The notes under the pieces: model-generated
The model's database searches: none
The model's input: the letters and a program-made list of their open reading frames with translations, nothing else
What the model was told of the DNA's origin: nothing
From: Microplitis mediator
Lineage: Eukaryota; Arthropoda; Insecta; Hymenoptera; Braconidae
Reading direction: 5' to 3'
Assembly: GCF_029852145.1 (NCBI RefSeq)
Contig: NC_079973.1
Span: forward strand, 21,284,422 to 21,348,421
Length of the DNA stretch: 64,000 bases
Shown here: positions 22,843 through 34,545 of the stretch, piece by piece
Layout: each line of letters starts with the position of its first letter
Numbering within the stretch: position 1 is the stretch's first letter
Program-made: the position numbers and the translations under genes

Positions 22843-23834
22843 TGTAATGGGTGCACTTATTATATTAATTGAATTTGTGGTCTCAATACAATAAGTGTCC
22901 CACACATGTGCAAAACTTAAGGTGTCTTGCAAACCTGTCTAGCTGAACTCAGTATCCCCAGGTGAGGGTAAACCCCGACTGGACCACGCAGTGAATTAAA
23001 ATATGAAGAGAGAATTCTTATACCTAACTTATCAGGAAGGTTGTGATAAATGAAATTTATATGTCAAATTTAAATATAAAACAATGGCATTTATTTGACG
23101 AAGCCGCTTTACAGATAATTAATGAGATGAACAATAACCAAAATGACGGATGACACTGACTCGACTAATTTTATAAAACTGACTCGACTAATTTTATAAC
23201 TAACGACTCCAATTAATAAACTATTATTTAACAAATGAATAGTTAACCCAACAATAAAACAAACGAGCTCACTTACTCCAACAATTTCCAATCTTAACCA
23301 GTCCTTCTTATTCCAACTATCCTTTTCCTCCAAGACCAAAACCAGACCCAGTCCTTCCTTCCAAGTCCACCAAACCGTTCCAATCCTTTCCCATCGACCA
23401 GATCCAATCCACAATAATTATTATATAAATAACCAGTTTAAATAAACTTAATTAAAGAAATAAGCTTCCACGAGCCGAGGGCTTATATGCTCTTGGCCCA
23501 TTTTGATGATGACTAGCAGCACGTGTAGTAGTAGTAGTAGATAGAACTTTGTGGAAACCAAGATGTTAGTGGTAGTTGCAGTAAGGCACGTCCGTCCACG
23601 GCGGTTGCTGCGAGCCAAGAGACCGATCGCTCGTCGTCTCTGGCCCTCGTACCTCTCTACTCAGGTTGGCCAACCCCTAAAACCAAAAGTCGGGACTCGA
23701 CCGTAGCGACCCCGGCGCTTCAGTGACTGTAGTTTTTTCAGTTGTTGACAGTTGTTGAAGAAGGAGGGCGGATCTTTTGGCGCGAGTCGAAATTATATTT
23801 AAATTGTAATGTGGGAGCATTCCACCCCGTTACA
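22843..23834. mobile_element. Solo LTR, 992 bp, of a retrotransposon
   Basis: It runs from TGTAATGGGTGCACTT to CCACCCCGTTACA, with TG...CA termini inside short inverted repeats, and is flanked by AGGT on both sides (22839-22842 and 23835-23838). The intact MITE copy reads TTTTAGGTTATTTG across the site. Four-base duplications suit Gypsy-type LTR retrotransposons, the likely source. No gag, pol or second LTR is present, as expected after LTR-LTR recombination. A tandem 23-bp repeat lies at about 23156-23200 and a TATATAAATA box-like site at 23422-23431. LTR strand is undetermined. Confidence 0.8.
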
Positions 23835-23940
23835 AGGTTATTTGTTGTACCAAATATATTTTTTTTGTCATTAAGAAATATTCAAAAAAAAGCCACAACT
23901 AAATTGATTTATTTGGGACAAATATTTCCTTTTTTCAGTG

Positions 23941-24577
23941 TACAAATAAATTTTTGGGTTCTATCGTTTAGTTTTTTTTTCATGAATATATGATTAACAA
24001 GGCGGAATTAAAGTTGTGACTAATTTATGAGTTGATTTTTGTGACGTTTGCCGAGAGGATGTGATCAAGAAGGCAAATTAATAATCATCAAATATTAATT
24101 TCTATTAAAAGCTTAAAATTGAACGTAGATATTTGAGATTAATGTGATACTGTTAATGCTTAGGATATTTCAAATGGAAATATATTTGGATGGATAGCAA
24201 AAGCTTATGGTATACATAAATAATAGAATGCACAGTAAAGAGGATTGAATTATGAAGAAAATTTTTTAAATATTTAAGCGAGATCAAGTTGAGTTAATTC
24301 GGACAAAATAATTAATTCCGTTAGCTTGATGGAGGCAGATATAATTCACTGGATGTAAGAGTAATAGAATATTGTTGGCATTTGAAATTATTTTAAACTC
24401 GATGGAACTATGTGTCGTGGACGAGTTTTATTAAATTAACCAGTATCTTTCTATGAATTTTAACTTTAAGAGATTTTATTTTTATAATAAAAACGTCAAT
24501 CATCACAATATATTTATTAATTTTCAAAAATAAGTTATAAATATTTGACAAAAATAGAAATACCCTAGTCAAAAATA
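23941..24577. other. Unique AT-rich sequence
   Basis: No gene or repeat family is seen. Confidence 0.45.
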
Positions 24578-24668
24578 AAACTTGATTTAGAGTTGGTTAT
24601 ACGGAGATGAAATACATTGTTTTCGTCTAGGTTTACACTTAACCGACTTTACTCTAAAATCAAGTGTG
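24578..24668. repeat. Short hairpin abutting the next MITE
   Basis: ACTTGATTTAGAGTTGGTTA is mirrored by TAACCGACTTTACTCTAAAATCAAGT-like sequence about 40 bp away. The right arm is the left terminus of the family C/E element, so the left arm may be part of a second, partial copy of that terminus. Confidence 0.45.
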
Positions 24669-24687
24669 TTACAAGTGTATTATTCTA

Positions 24688-25258
24688 CACGGAAAAAAAT
24701 AAATAGTAAATGCAACATGATGCAGTCTTGGTAAATAAACATGAGAAAATCATGTGGCAGCAACATGATTTGTCATGTTTCGGCTACATGACAATCATGT
24801 TGCGGCAGCATGAGAAAATCATGTGGCAGCAACATGACTTTCATGTAGCCTTAATATCATAAAATTAAGCTGCAACAACTAAATATTTATGCTTCAGAAA
24901 AATTATTTATTATCAAGCAACGATTGAGCAAAAAATCGATTTTTTGAAAATCGTAACCCCTTAAGCAAAAATGTCATTTACAAATGATTTAATTTGATAA
25001 TTTACTCTAATTTTCATCTGCAATATTATAAATCCGAAAAAATCTAGTTGCTTGATAATAAATAATTTTTCTGAAGCATAAATATTTAGTTGTTGCAGCT
25101 TAATTTTATGCTATTAAGGCTACATGACAAATCATGTTGCATCCACATGATTTTTTCATGCTACCGCAACATGATTGTCATGTGGATGCAACATGATTTC
25201 ATCATGTTTATTTACCAAGACTGCATCATGTTGCATTTACTATTTATTTTTTTCCGTG
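24688..25258. mobile_element. 571-bp foldback with CATGTTGC motifs (family U), nested
   Basis: TA flanks ends CACGGAAAAAAATAAATAGT and ACTATTTATTTTTTTCCGTG. The arms are near-perfect inverted repeats for most of the element: an outer part with alternating ATCATGTTGC and GCAACATGAT, and an inner part with GCATAAATATTTAGTTGTTG mirrored across a centre near 24940-25020. The uninterrupted site in the 205-bp copy confirms the boundaries. Confidence 0.9.
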
Positions 25259-25366
25259 TAACACACATTAAATGTGTTCTATGTTTAAGGCCATAAACAA
25301 AACTATAGTTTTTTGTAGTCTCTTAAAACACGTTTCACGGTGTGTCAATAATCTATAGATTGCTTA

Positions 25367-25982
25367 GGGGAGACCGGGGCAAGACGGCCCACCTAAGCTG
25401 GTTATTATTATTTGTGGCTTTTAACCATCAAGTCGATTTACTCTTGTCTAACTTGAACTCAATTCACCAAAATTTTGGTGAAGCTCCTGAAAAAAAATTT
25501 TTTTTTGGGGCAAGACGGCCCTCCGAAAAAAAATGAAAAAAAAAAATTTTTTTTTTTTAATTGTAAAAAAATTTCCCGCGTAACAAATGTTTATATTTTT
25601 TTCTTTAACAACTGTATTTACTTTAATATTACTCGAAATAACTTTTTTTGATATAATACGAGTCATTTTTTCACTTCTGTAGAAAATTGATTATTGGTTT
25701 TTTTAACTTTTTCAAATGCTCTATTTTAATCCAAATCCATATAATAACCAAAAAATGATATTTCTATTAAATTAATCATGACTAGGTTATAATAGTATGA
25801 AATACATTTTCTTTTAGAATTTTTGAGTGGTTCATTTTGCCCCAAGTTTCACGTATCGGGCTAAAAATGAGTAAATAATCTAAATTTGTGATAATCAAAA
25901 GAAAACAAGAAAAAAAAATTTTTGGTTAATTTTTGAGGTGGGCCTTCTTGCCCCAGGTGGGCCGTCTTGCCCCGGTCTCCCA
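25367..25982. mobile_element. 616-bp MITE with GGGGCAAGACGGCCC ends (family F), nested
   Basis: The ends are GGGGAGACCGGGGCAAGACG and CGTCTTGCCCCGGTCTCCCA, with TA on both sides. The intact relative reads ATTGCGTATGGCG at this point. The motif GGGGCAAGACGGCCC appears twice near the left end and CCTTCTTGCCCC and CCGTCTTGCCCC near the right. The middle is AT-rich and noncoding. It is similar in style to 11441-12337. Confidence 0.85.
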
Positions 25983-26045
25983 TATGGTGTTTCAATGTTA
26001 TTTTGCAAGCGTGTTAATTTTGACTACACACTTGGTTGTAGAGTG

Positions 26046-29000
26046 TTACTTAGTCACGATTCAACAAGGGTTATCAGATATTTTCAGCTGAGTTTTTTTC
26101 AGAAACAAAATCACTAAATACAAAATACAGACCGCACATTGATGCACTACTGTCTAATCTAACGAAGTGTGCTTTAATTGTTTGTTAATATTCGTTTGTT
26201 TGTAGCGAAAAACTTGGCCAAAGTTTCCATTTACTGCACAAGTGCAACAAAGATAGTACCGTTCGTGGACTTGAGTGTAATAGAGAGAGAAGTACAAACC
26301 CCTGTTAAGACCAAAAAATCGAAATCAAGTATATTTAGATTTATACATTCCCGTTACGATAAATTGGATCATTTAAAATGTATTCATTCTCATACACACA
26401 TATTTCTTTAACAAGTACATGCATGTATCGGCACATCGACACATTGACATGGCAACTGGTTGTAAATGAGATATTCGTAGACCATCAACTCTCAATACCA
26501 GCCTCAGTACACCAGCGATAGCTACTGCTGCTGATCGAATTCCCAACTGGAGCTATGCATATATCCCATCAACATCATCACGACCCAGAAATACTCATAC
26601 ATGAGGGTCAAGCGAATTCACCAGTGTCAGCTCAAGCGTCTCTCTATTTCCCTGTGCCCTCAATACAACATATATCTACTCACTTCTCACTCTCGTATTA
26701 CTCATGACTCCGGGACCCTCCGATAACTCTCTTTACTCTTCAACACCAATTCTTTATTTTTATACCTCTCTATAGAGGAACGTATACGTATAATACACAT
26801 ACACGTGTACCTACACCTACACCTACACCTACACCTACATCTCCACCTAGTAGTAGAATAGTGTTTGTGATGGATGCATGTGAACATGACTGCCGTGTAT
26901 TTTCAATAAATATTGCATGAGTGCAGAGCTAGCGACATAAATAATTTAAGTGCCACCACACCGGAAGAGACCCGGCCTCGCTTGTCGACCCTCGAGCTAC
27001 CGCTTTTGTCCTTTCATTCTATTTCACCTCTTTTACCACTCACTGCGGCCGCATTGCTTTTTTATTTTCTATGTGGAAGATAGTACAACTTTGTTTACTC
27101 TGTATAACATAACACCCAGCTAAAAATGTAAGCTCATGTATGATCATATTTGAATCATACGACTTTTCTGCATTCGTATTTACTATATTTTTTTATTCGA
27201 ACGTAATATTAATAATAAATAAAAAAAATCTAAATGTAAAAGAGACTGGCCGATGTGGAAATTCTCGAGACTTTTTATGTTTATTGAAAAAATCCATTAT
27301 CCTTGCGGCAAAAATATTATTGTATATTTGTTTTTACCGGTCGTGTTTCTTTTTTCTTCAGTCTGTAAATACGGACATATATATTTAAGAGTTGGGTTTT
27401 CACCAGAGAATTTCAGACGAAATCAAGAGCATACTCGTGTTGTGTGTGATAAAAGGGAATTTTTTACGATCGAGTACGTTAATCATAGAGAAACGAAATA
27501 TTTCACGAAATGACAACACATCTTTCCCTACGTGACCTGAATGTGTACTGTTATATATGTATATATATACTCTATAGATACATATACACATACAAATGTA
27601 TACAGAGTACCTGGACGCGTTTGAGTGATGAGGGAACACGTGAAACATGAAGGCATGGGAAATTGCGAGACAGAAATAAAACAGTGACTGGTTAAATGCT
27701 GTCTGTACAAAATGTTCGTCTAAAATTAAATTACTTTTCCACAATGACCTGGGCACTTTTTTTGCGCATCTACAACAACAACAATAACAGCAACTACTAC
27801 TGCGATGACGACCAGGACGATTACTATTACTGGCTAGATGGCGCTATATATCAGCATGACGGCGGTAGCTTGCAGACAACGGTTAGCAAGTCAAGGGTAA
27901 AAATGAATGAGGAATATATATGAATATAAAGAAGGAAATAATGCTGAGAAAATAAAATAAGGTGGCATGCTCATTTATCTGTACTTCCCAACGAGCTGAA
28001 AGCACTAGTTCTGCAACTGCAGTCACCATCGCCCTCGTAGCTGTTGGTAAATTTAAAAAAATTCATTTTTAATGTCACAAGATCTATATCTCCTCGTCAT
28101 ACTGCTGCTGCATTTATTATAATATTTAAAATATGGTATATTTTATTATCTACACATTTTTTATCACGCTCATCCACAAACGCATTCATTCATTCGCTCA
28201 GATGTTTATTTATCAGACGTATCGTATAATAGAGATGTGAGATCCCTCTGAAAACCCGGCCGGTGTTTTAGGAAAGCTTTTTTTTTTTAATAAAATAATA
28301 TATAATGTAATATAATATAAATGTATTATATATTTTTATCCAAGTAAATGATGGACAAATGAGATCATAATTTAATTATTGTTTTAGTAATAATGAGATG
28401 TAATGTAATATCGGAGTTTTACAATCTATGTTACCTTGGCTCGAGATATTTAATACGAATTATTTAAAATTCCACGTCGCTTTTAACCCACGTACATTTT
28501 CTAGTGAAAAAGCACACGACCGCGCTCAGTTTGGTGCCCGCATTTATAAATGTAAATTAACCTGGCTAAATTTTCAGTGTATTAGCTAGTCTGCTGTAGA
28601 ATTTTCCCGGGTCATTAATAACTTCTAGAGAGAATAGCGAGAAGAAATAAATAAATAAAGTATAAAACGCAAAAGAAAAAAAAAATAACTAACGGCAGGA
28701 TATGATGAAGAGTGCACGCAACTGGAGCTTTCTTCGTTTACTTTTCATAACAGCAATCTTTTTACGGTACTATATTTCGTAGACATTTATTTATTATGTA
28801 TTTTTACTTATACAAGGCTTAATATTTTTTAAAACTCAATTCCACCTGACGGTTCGAGTAACGCTCATTATAATTTTGGGCAAGCGTATTGTGTTAGTGG
28901 AAGGACGAGTATAAGTAATTCTATATGTTGTTGTATCTATACATAAATGCATGTATGCATATATACATGTACACAAATAATAAATTTTTTGGCTCAAGAA

Positions 29001-29362
29001 GACAAGAGTTCAGTGAACTTTGTTGTCAACCGATATCCATGATGGGGGTGAACCCTTTACTCGTAATTTATTAGCAACATTTTTTTATTATATCCTTGTT
29101 TAAACGGTTTTATTGTTTATTTCAAGGTCACATTAAAACTATAAGGTCATTGGCAAACACACTATAGTAATATTTGAGTTTCTTTGAGAAATTTCTTTAT
29201 TTTTATTTATTTATTGAATTTATATGCCAAGGCTTAGAAGCCAAATGGCAAAAGTACATAAATTGGTACGTTATCACATATAGTACTATAGGAGCAGAAT
29301 ACATAATTAGTATCAGTAAACATTTATAAAGATTTTAATTATAAATGTTATTGTCCATGAAG
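26046..29362. other. Unique sequence with GC-richer islands, no gene called
   Basis: Islands at 26440-26700, 26940-27030, 27740-27900 and 28240-28620 have short, competing open frames. A plus-strand frame at 26480-26600 (STPAIATAADRIPNW) and one at 27750-27923 following a CAA/ACT trinucleotide run are examples. None has paired splice signals. A (CCTACA)n repeat is at 26809-26841. No repeat family recognised. Confidence 0.35.
26809..26841. repeat. (CCTACA)n hexanucleotide repeat
   Basis: About five CCTACA units. It is not TTAGG-like, so it is not read as telomeric. It yields a Cys/Arg alternating frame on the minus strand that is not a gene. Confidence 0.85.
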
Positions 29363-29735
29363 CCCGAAGTCGAAACTTAAATCGTAGATTGAACGTACAA
29401 GACGTTGAAAACGTAAATTCAATCTTTGAAGACGTAAATAGTCGTAAAACGTATTTTAGACGTAGTTGACGTACGAAAACATAAATAAGACTTGCGTAGG
29501 CGTAAATCGTAGATACAACCTTTCAAAACTGGCAATAAAACAATTAAATTATATCGGACACATTTTTTGACTACAAGCTTCTAGGTAGTCTGTAAGACCC
29601 AAAAAAGCTCGAGAAACTGGACATCAGTATAGAGTTATCTCCTGCAAGGCCCAAATTATTTTTCTACAGCTGCTAAGAATTTTCATTCCTTGTCTTCTAG
29701 CTGCTAGACATGTCTTGGCAATGAAATGTTCCCGA
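29363..29735. mobile_element. Truncated foldback element, family H copy 2
   Basis: From CCCGAAGTCGAAACTTAAAT it matches the left arm and central region of 22221-22764, including ACGTAAATTCAA and AAAGCTCGAGAAACTGG, then stops where the next element begins. The right arm is absent, so the copy can no longer form the hairpin. Confidence 0.8.
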
Positions 29736-29737
29736 CA

Positions 29738-29927
29738 ATATTCTTGATTCAAGAAAATTTTGATGAAAACCTCAATTTTTTAGAACAAAGTAGAAATTTT
29801 CTCTGACCAAGATGAATTTTCTTTACCCAAGATGAATTCTCTTGGCTCAAGAAAATCTTGACTTCATTCTTGAAAACGTTTGTCTCCTGAAATATTTTCT
29901 TGACTCAAGATAACTTATTTTTCTGTG
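29738..29927. mobile_element. MITE, family L, left-truncated copy
   Basis: The right end ACTTATTTTTCTGTG followed by TA and internal TTCTTGACTCAAGA palindromes match family L. The CACAGAAAAA left end is lacking. It abuts the break of the family H copy, suggesting that one rearrangement removed the right arm of one and the left end of the other. Confidence 0.6.
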
Positions 29928-31313
29928 TAGGAAAGTTAAGGTTTTGTTGCATCCAAATCCAGTAGTAAGACATTCTTCTAAAGATGGGTAGCAAGATGAT
30001 TTCTCTATTGGGCGACAAGAGGGGACATTCCACTACAACATTTTTTTACTGTGATTTCCTTACTACAGTACTGGCATATTGTCTTAGGTTCATTAGATAT
30101 TAAGTAGAAGTGAGTCAATTTCGTGTGCCCTATACGTAGTCGGGTTAGTATACATTAAAAAAAATATTTTTAAAGCACAGCCCTGAATTAAAATTTCTAA
30201 AAGTCGCTCGAAAATTTTATAGTATTCGCTATTTAAAATACCGGAATGAATATTTTTGTTGTTTAAGTTTTGGCATTAAATAAGGAAGTTTAAAACTTCG
30301 TAAAAAATTACATGGCCTACAAAAAAAGAACAAATTGATAAATTGAATACTTAAGAAGTTTCAGACAATGTAAAACAAAACAAAAAATAATTTAAATGTT
30401 GTTTAGAAGTTAAAAATCGTATGCTCTAGACAACTATGTAGCGTACGGATGATCTTTAATACCGTAAAAGTTACTCAAGATTGTAAAAATGCCAATTAAT
30501 AGAATGAAATAACGTTTTCGTTAGGTTGTTTTGAAAATAATTGTGAAGTTTCGAAGGACTTGACTTAATTATTTTGAACGGTGAGCATAAAAAATCAAAT
30601 GTTGCTGAAAAACGGCAGTCTTATATATAAATATATACTTTTGTGTAATACAAATATATACAAGAGAGAAATTTCTGAACGTAGTTGTGCAGTTAACGTT
30701 CGTTTGCAACTGTAATTCACGTAGACATACTTTATACATTTTAGTTAAAGAGCACGTCTGGCAGATAGCTAATTGAACCATTACAATAATTAATCCAGTT
30801 TTCACAAAATAATTACTGAAATTACGAGACCTCGAACATGGGTAACACCAAGTAACAGCAGTAGCATACCGGTTTTGAATTTTCCAATTAATCAGACTAA
30901 TTGGAATACAATTTCGGATGAGAGTGTTCTTGACAATTAGTTTAATTCTATATTTTTGATTTATAATTATTATTTATTGTAAATTTAACGATTATTTACT
31001 TGGTCTTTGATATAAGAGTTTATGGATCCACAAAAATGTTAAGATTATAATTATTATAAGATAAAAAAATTTACTGAAGGTATCACTAAATAACAAAAAA
31101 ATAAAGATTAAAGCCGAGGTTACTTAAAGTGATTATCGCTCTTGTGGAACTTGATTCGCGGTTAATTTCAAGGTTGAATGGATGAGTATCGAGCGTAAAC
31201 CTGCACGTATACTTGCTCTAATGATTAAAAGACAAGCTGTTTAATCAATTAATTCGCTTATCAATATTTTGTATACAGTAAATATAAAAAAATTATCCAC
31301 AAATTTTTATATA
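29928..31313. other. Unique sequence, no gene called
   Basis: AT-rich with no repeat family. A minus frame at 30569-30805 is open for 78 codons without supporting signals. Confidence 0.45.
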
Positions 31314-31553
31314 CACAGAAAAAGAAAATTTTTTGGCACAAGAAAAATTTTTCATTACGAATTCGAAACAAAAATTTTCTTAGGACTAGAAATAATTTTT
31401 TGGCACAAGAAATTTTTTAACGCCCGAAAAAAATTTTCTTGACTCGAAAAAATATTTTTTCGCCCCAAGAAAATTTCGATTTCATTTCGATGAGAAAAAT
31501 TTCTTATGGCAAGTAAAAATTTTCGTGGGCAGAATAAAATTTTTCACGCCATT
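31314..31553. mobile_element. MITE, family L, copy 2
   Basis: TA precedes CACAGAAAAAGAAAATTTTT. The body repeats GGCACAAGAAAAATTTTTC and TTTTCTTGACTCGAAAA-like half-sites. The right terminus is degraded, so the end is approximate. Confidence 0.7.
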
Positions 31554-32551
31554 GTAATTTAATAAATAAATATATATATATATATATTTATAACCGAGTT
31601 AACAGACTATTTATGTCAATTGTGAATATCATAGTTGTTATAAATGAAATATGATAAATAAAACCCGCAATATCATATTCTCTTATCGCTGAGCTATACC
31701 AACAGCGATAATACAATATAAAATACACTTGCACTGTTTCCTGCGTTACAACTAAAAAAGATGGCTCATTTTTTTTAGCGATAACACGGCCTAGATTCAT
31801 CGTACTTCAAGAGCTAATAATTATACATTTTTTATTGCATACATCCACACATATATCTATACATAAATATATCATGTGCATACTGTTACAAATAAACTAT
31901 AGCTGTTTACTAATTCTGCGGGTGCCTACATGCATTTTAAAGTCGTTTACTGCACACTAAAAAAATTTTTGCTGCACTTGAATAAAAAATTGATTCTAAA
32001 TAAATGATGTTATTTTTATTGTTAAAAATTGAAATTGTTACTCACGATAAAAAAACTTATGCGGCAATGAATATTCAATATTTTTGTTACATAAAAGTTT
32101 CATGAAGTTTTAAAATTTCTGCATGTTAACTAAAGAAAACAAACTGTTTTATATACAAGAATATTGATCCGCGAGTTTGCATTTTGAATCAGCGGCGTAA
32201 AAGCATCATAGACTCTTCTGAAATTATACGCTACTCTTGTTATGATTTTTATTTCAAAGTGATTTAAATTACCTTTGATTTAAATTACTTTAAATGATTT
32301 CTACTTTATGATCATTATTAATATTTGCGCTGCTTTTTTTGCTGTTTTATTTAACTAATTTTCCCGTTTATTTTGTGCTGTGGTTTTTGAGATACTTTGT
32401 TTGTACAAAAAATAAAAAAATAAATGCGAGCCACTCTTATCAAAGGGTAAAATATTCATATTTCTTTGTTTATTATGATTAAAGAAGTTTTTTATTTTCA
32501 ATGTCTATCAAAATACCTGATACGAGTTACTGATTAACAAAATCTTGAGTA
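31554..32551. other. Unique AT-rich sequence
   Basis: No gene. A short (TA)n lies at about 31568-31588. Confidence 0.45.
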
Positions 32552-32693
32552 ACATTTTAACTCCGCGCGGTATTAAAATGAAATAACACCGGTGCAGGAG
32601 GCGTAATTCGGCGGTGTTTAAATACCGGTGTAAAAGCGGGGTAAACTGCGTCCGCTCAGAGCATTAACTTTGGAAAGCTTATAAAACGCGAAA

Positions 32694-32790
32694 AATATCT
32701 TTACACACGCATGAACACACACACTCAAACACACTTGTATACACACTCGCACTCACACACGCACACACTCAAACACACACACGCACACAC
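32694..32790. repeat. CA-rich microsatellite
   Basis: Imperfect (AC)n with CACACTCAAACACAC-type variants for about 97 bp. Confidence 0.85.
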
Positions 32791-32800
32791 TGTTTAACTA

Positions 32801-32990
32801 CCCGGGAAAAAAAGGTTAGATCTGCATTTTGTCTATATCTGCCCAGATCAAATTAGATCTGTTCAGATCTAGACAGATTAAATCAGATCTGCTCGTACCT
32901 ATTCATACATAAAATTTGATCAGACCTGATCAAATTAGGTAAGATTTGATCTAATTCGATCTAAGCAGATCTAAACTTTTTTTTCCCGAG
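32801..32990. mobile_element. 190-bp MITE built of AGATCT half-sites (family K), nested
   Basis: TA flanks CCCGGGAAAAAAAGGTTAGA and TCTAAACTTTTTTTTCCCGAG. Inside, AGATCTG, CAGATCT, AGATTTGATC and GATCTAATTCGATC recur so that the body is almost wholly made of palindromic AGATCT-like units. Single copy in the window. Confidence 0.8.
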
Positions 32991-33173
32991 TATAGTGATC
33001 GAGTAAGTAAAAATATTCCCAAAATAAAATATTTTAACACTGGGAAATTTTATTTAACACCGGTAAGAAATATTTACACCGACGACGGCGTTATTTTCAC
33101 ACCGTTTTCGGTGTTGAAATTTAACACCGCTTGGACTTACCTCGGTTATTTTTTACAGTGTAGCATAAACCTA

Positions 33174-33415
33174 GACAGTTGAAAAATTTGTGTTAAATTT
33201 AACACAAATCTCATGTCCTAAACGGCACACTCAATTTTTTGTGTTAATTTAACACATTGTACGTGTGTCAAACAATAATACAGGTTTAACACTTGTTGAG
33301 ATCAGATAATACATTCAACTTTAGTTAAATTCACACTTGATGGTGTCAAATAGTTGGCACAGAAACATTTAACCATTGAATTTTTATACACAAGAACACA
33401 AAATTGTTAACTGTG
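33174..33415. mobile_element. MITE, family I, copy 2
   Basis: CTA precedes GACAGTTGAAAAATTTGTGT and TA follows ACAAAATTGTTAACTGTG. It matches 9300-9530 throughout. It lies only 13 bp outside a family G copy, whereas copy 1 lies inside one. Confidence 0.85.
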
Positions 33416-34545
33416 TACTAATAAAATATCCAGAACGTTTAAAATTTTATTCTCTTGAAAACTAACAAAGTTTTTTTACTTCGCACTTTTTATCATGATT
33501 ACGAATATTAAATACGCGAGTTAAAATATTCATCGTTACTGAATAAAAAATAATAATTTAAAGAGGTACTTAAAAAAATTTACTTTATGACTAAAGTTTT
33601 AGATTTAAATTTATACAAAATATACTAAATACTTGTTACATTAATGTACTAATACAAATTTAATGGAATATCGATTAAATTTACGAACGAGGGGGTATTC
33701 GAACCGGAAATACGAGGCCATTGGCCTCTTAAAATTCCCATTTATTAAGGGATTTAATAAATGAGAAATAAATTGGACTTATAAAAAAAAAAAAAGTTAA
33801 TTCATCATCAACATGTATGTACTATAAATCGCAATTAAAATAGTAATTTGCATAAAATTATACACGGGAGTAATCAGTAGATGTGTAATCTCAAATAAAC
33901 GATACTTATCGCTGTCACTGAATTTATTCGCTATAGACATTTTATCGTTGCATTTGTATAGTAACAATAATAACAATAAAAATAACAGAAAAAAAAGTAA
34001 CAGGGAGTAATATATTATTATAAAGTTGAGTTGAGTAGACGTAACTTGCGGGCCATCAGAACAAGAGAGAGATGGTGGATAAAATGGTGTCCCCCTTGTA
34101 ATAAGGCTGCGGTGAGCCCCTCCTACAAATGGAAGACAAACTTGTCCCTCAAGTTAAGTTTGGGCCCTTTTGGATATTATCTACTGCTACATACTACTGC
34201 ACCAACTACCAACTACTGCTGGTTGTAGAAGCATATAGTAAGCGGCTACATATAGGGGGGAGAGGAGCAAAAGAGAGGAAAGTACAAAGTCATGAGGGGA
34301 GAGAGATGGCTACCGCGAAATAACCGACTATTCGAGGAGGTCGGCGGTAAATAACTATAATTTCTCTTGGTCCGGGTATATTTTTTGGGGTTCGTGGAGC
34401 GTGAGGAAGAGGGGGGAGTTGAGGATAAAGGGGAGGACATAATCAAACAGAGTATCAACATTTTTGTGAGGTATCAAGTATGAAAGTCATGGAGGAGTAA
34501 GGAGTAGGAAAGAAAAGGGATCGCGGGGAGCGCGAGGAGATAAAG
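33416..34545. other. Unique sequence turning GC- and purine-rich
   Basis: At 33690-33715 the minus strand has CCGGTTCGAATACCCCC, which resembles a tRNA B box, but no tRNA can be folded around it. From 34030 the sequence is GC-richer. A plus frame 34031-34228 and others overlap on both strands. From about 34380 the plus strand is dominated by A and G. No gene called. Confidence 0.35.

Larger units (their letters stand above)
22095..23940. mobile_element. MITE, family 3, copy interrupted by a foldback and a solo LTR
   Basis: TA flanks ends CACTGAAAAAAAGATTTATT and CAAATATTTCCTTTTTTCAGTG. Sequence between inserts matches 6299-6684. Removing the two inserts and their target duplications leaves 304 bp, so about 82 bp present in the intact copy are missing here, just to the right of the LTR. 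Both insertions have a clean empty site in the intact copy. Confidence 0.85.
24650..26045. mobile_element. MITE, family C, copy hosting two inserted elements
   Basis: The left end TACTCTAAAATCAAGTGTGT and right end CACTTGGTTGTAGAGTG match the 205-bp element at 55615-55819 in reverse orientation. Removing the inserts at 24688-25258 and 25367-25982 with one TA each leaves exactly 205 bp. TT flanks both ends. Sequence between inserts (for example TTTAAGGCCATAAACAAAAC) aligns continuously with the intact copy. Confidence 0.85.
32552..33160. mobile_element. MITE, family G, copy 2 (reverse orientation), interrupted
   Basis: Near the left boundary GCGGTATTAAAATGAAATAA and CGGCGGTGTTTAAAT match the right part of the copy at 9103-10288 in reverse. 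The right end ACCTCGGTTATTTTTTACAGTG and CGGTGTTGAAATTTAACACC match its left part. The left terminus is degraded. A CA-rich repeat (32694-32790) and family K element (32801-32990) lie inside. Confidence 0.65.

Noticed and set aside
26809..26841. Hexanucleotide repeat as telomeric or zinc-finger-like
   Set aside because: CCTACA is not an insect telomere unit, and the Cys/Arg frame is a repeat artefact.
33690..33715. Possible tRNA (CCGGTTCGAATACCCCC on minus)
   Set aside because: No acceptor, D or anticodon arm can be placed around it.
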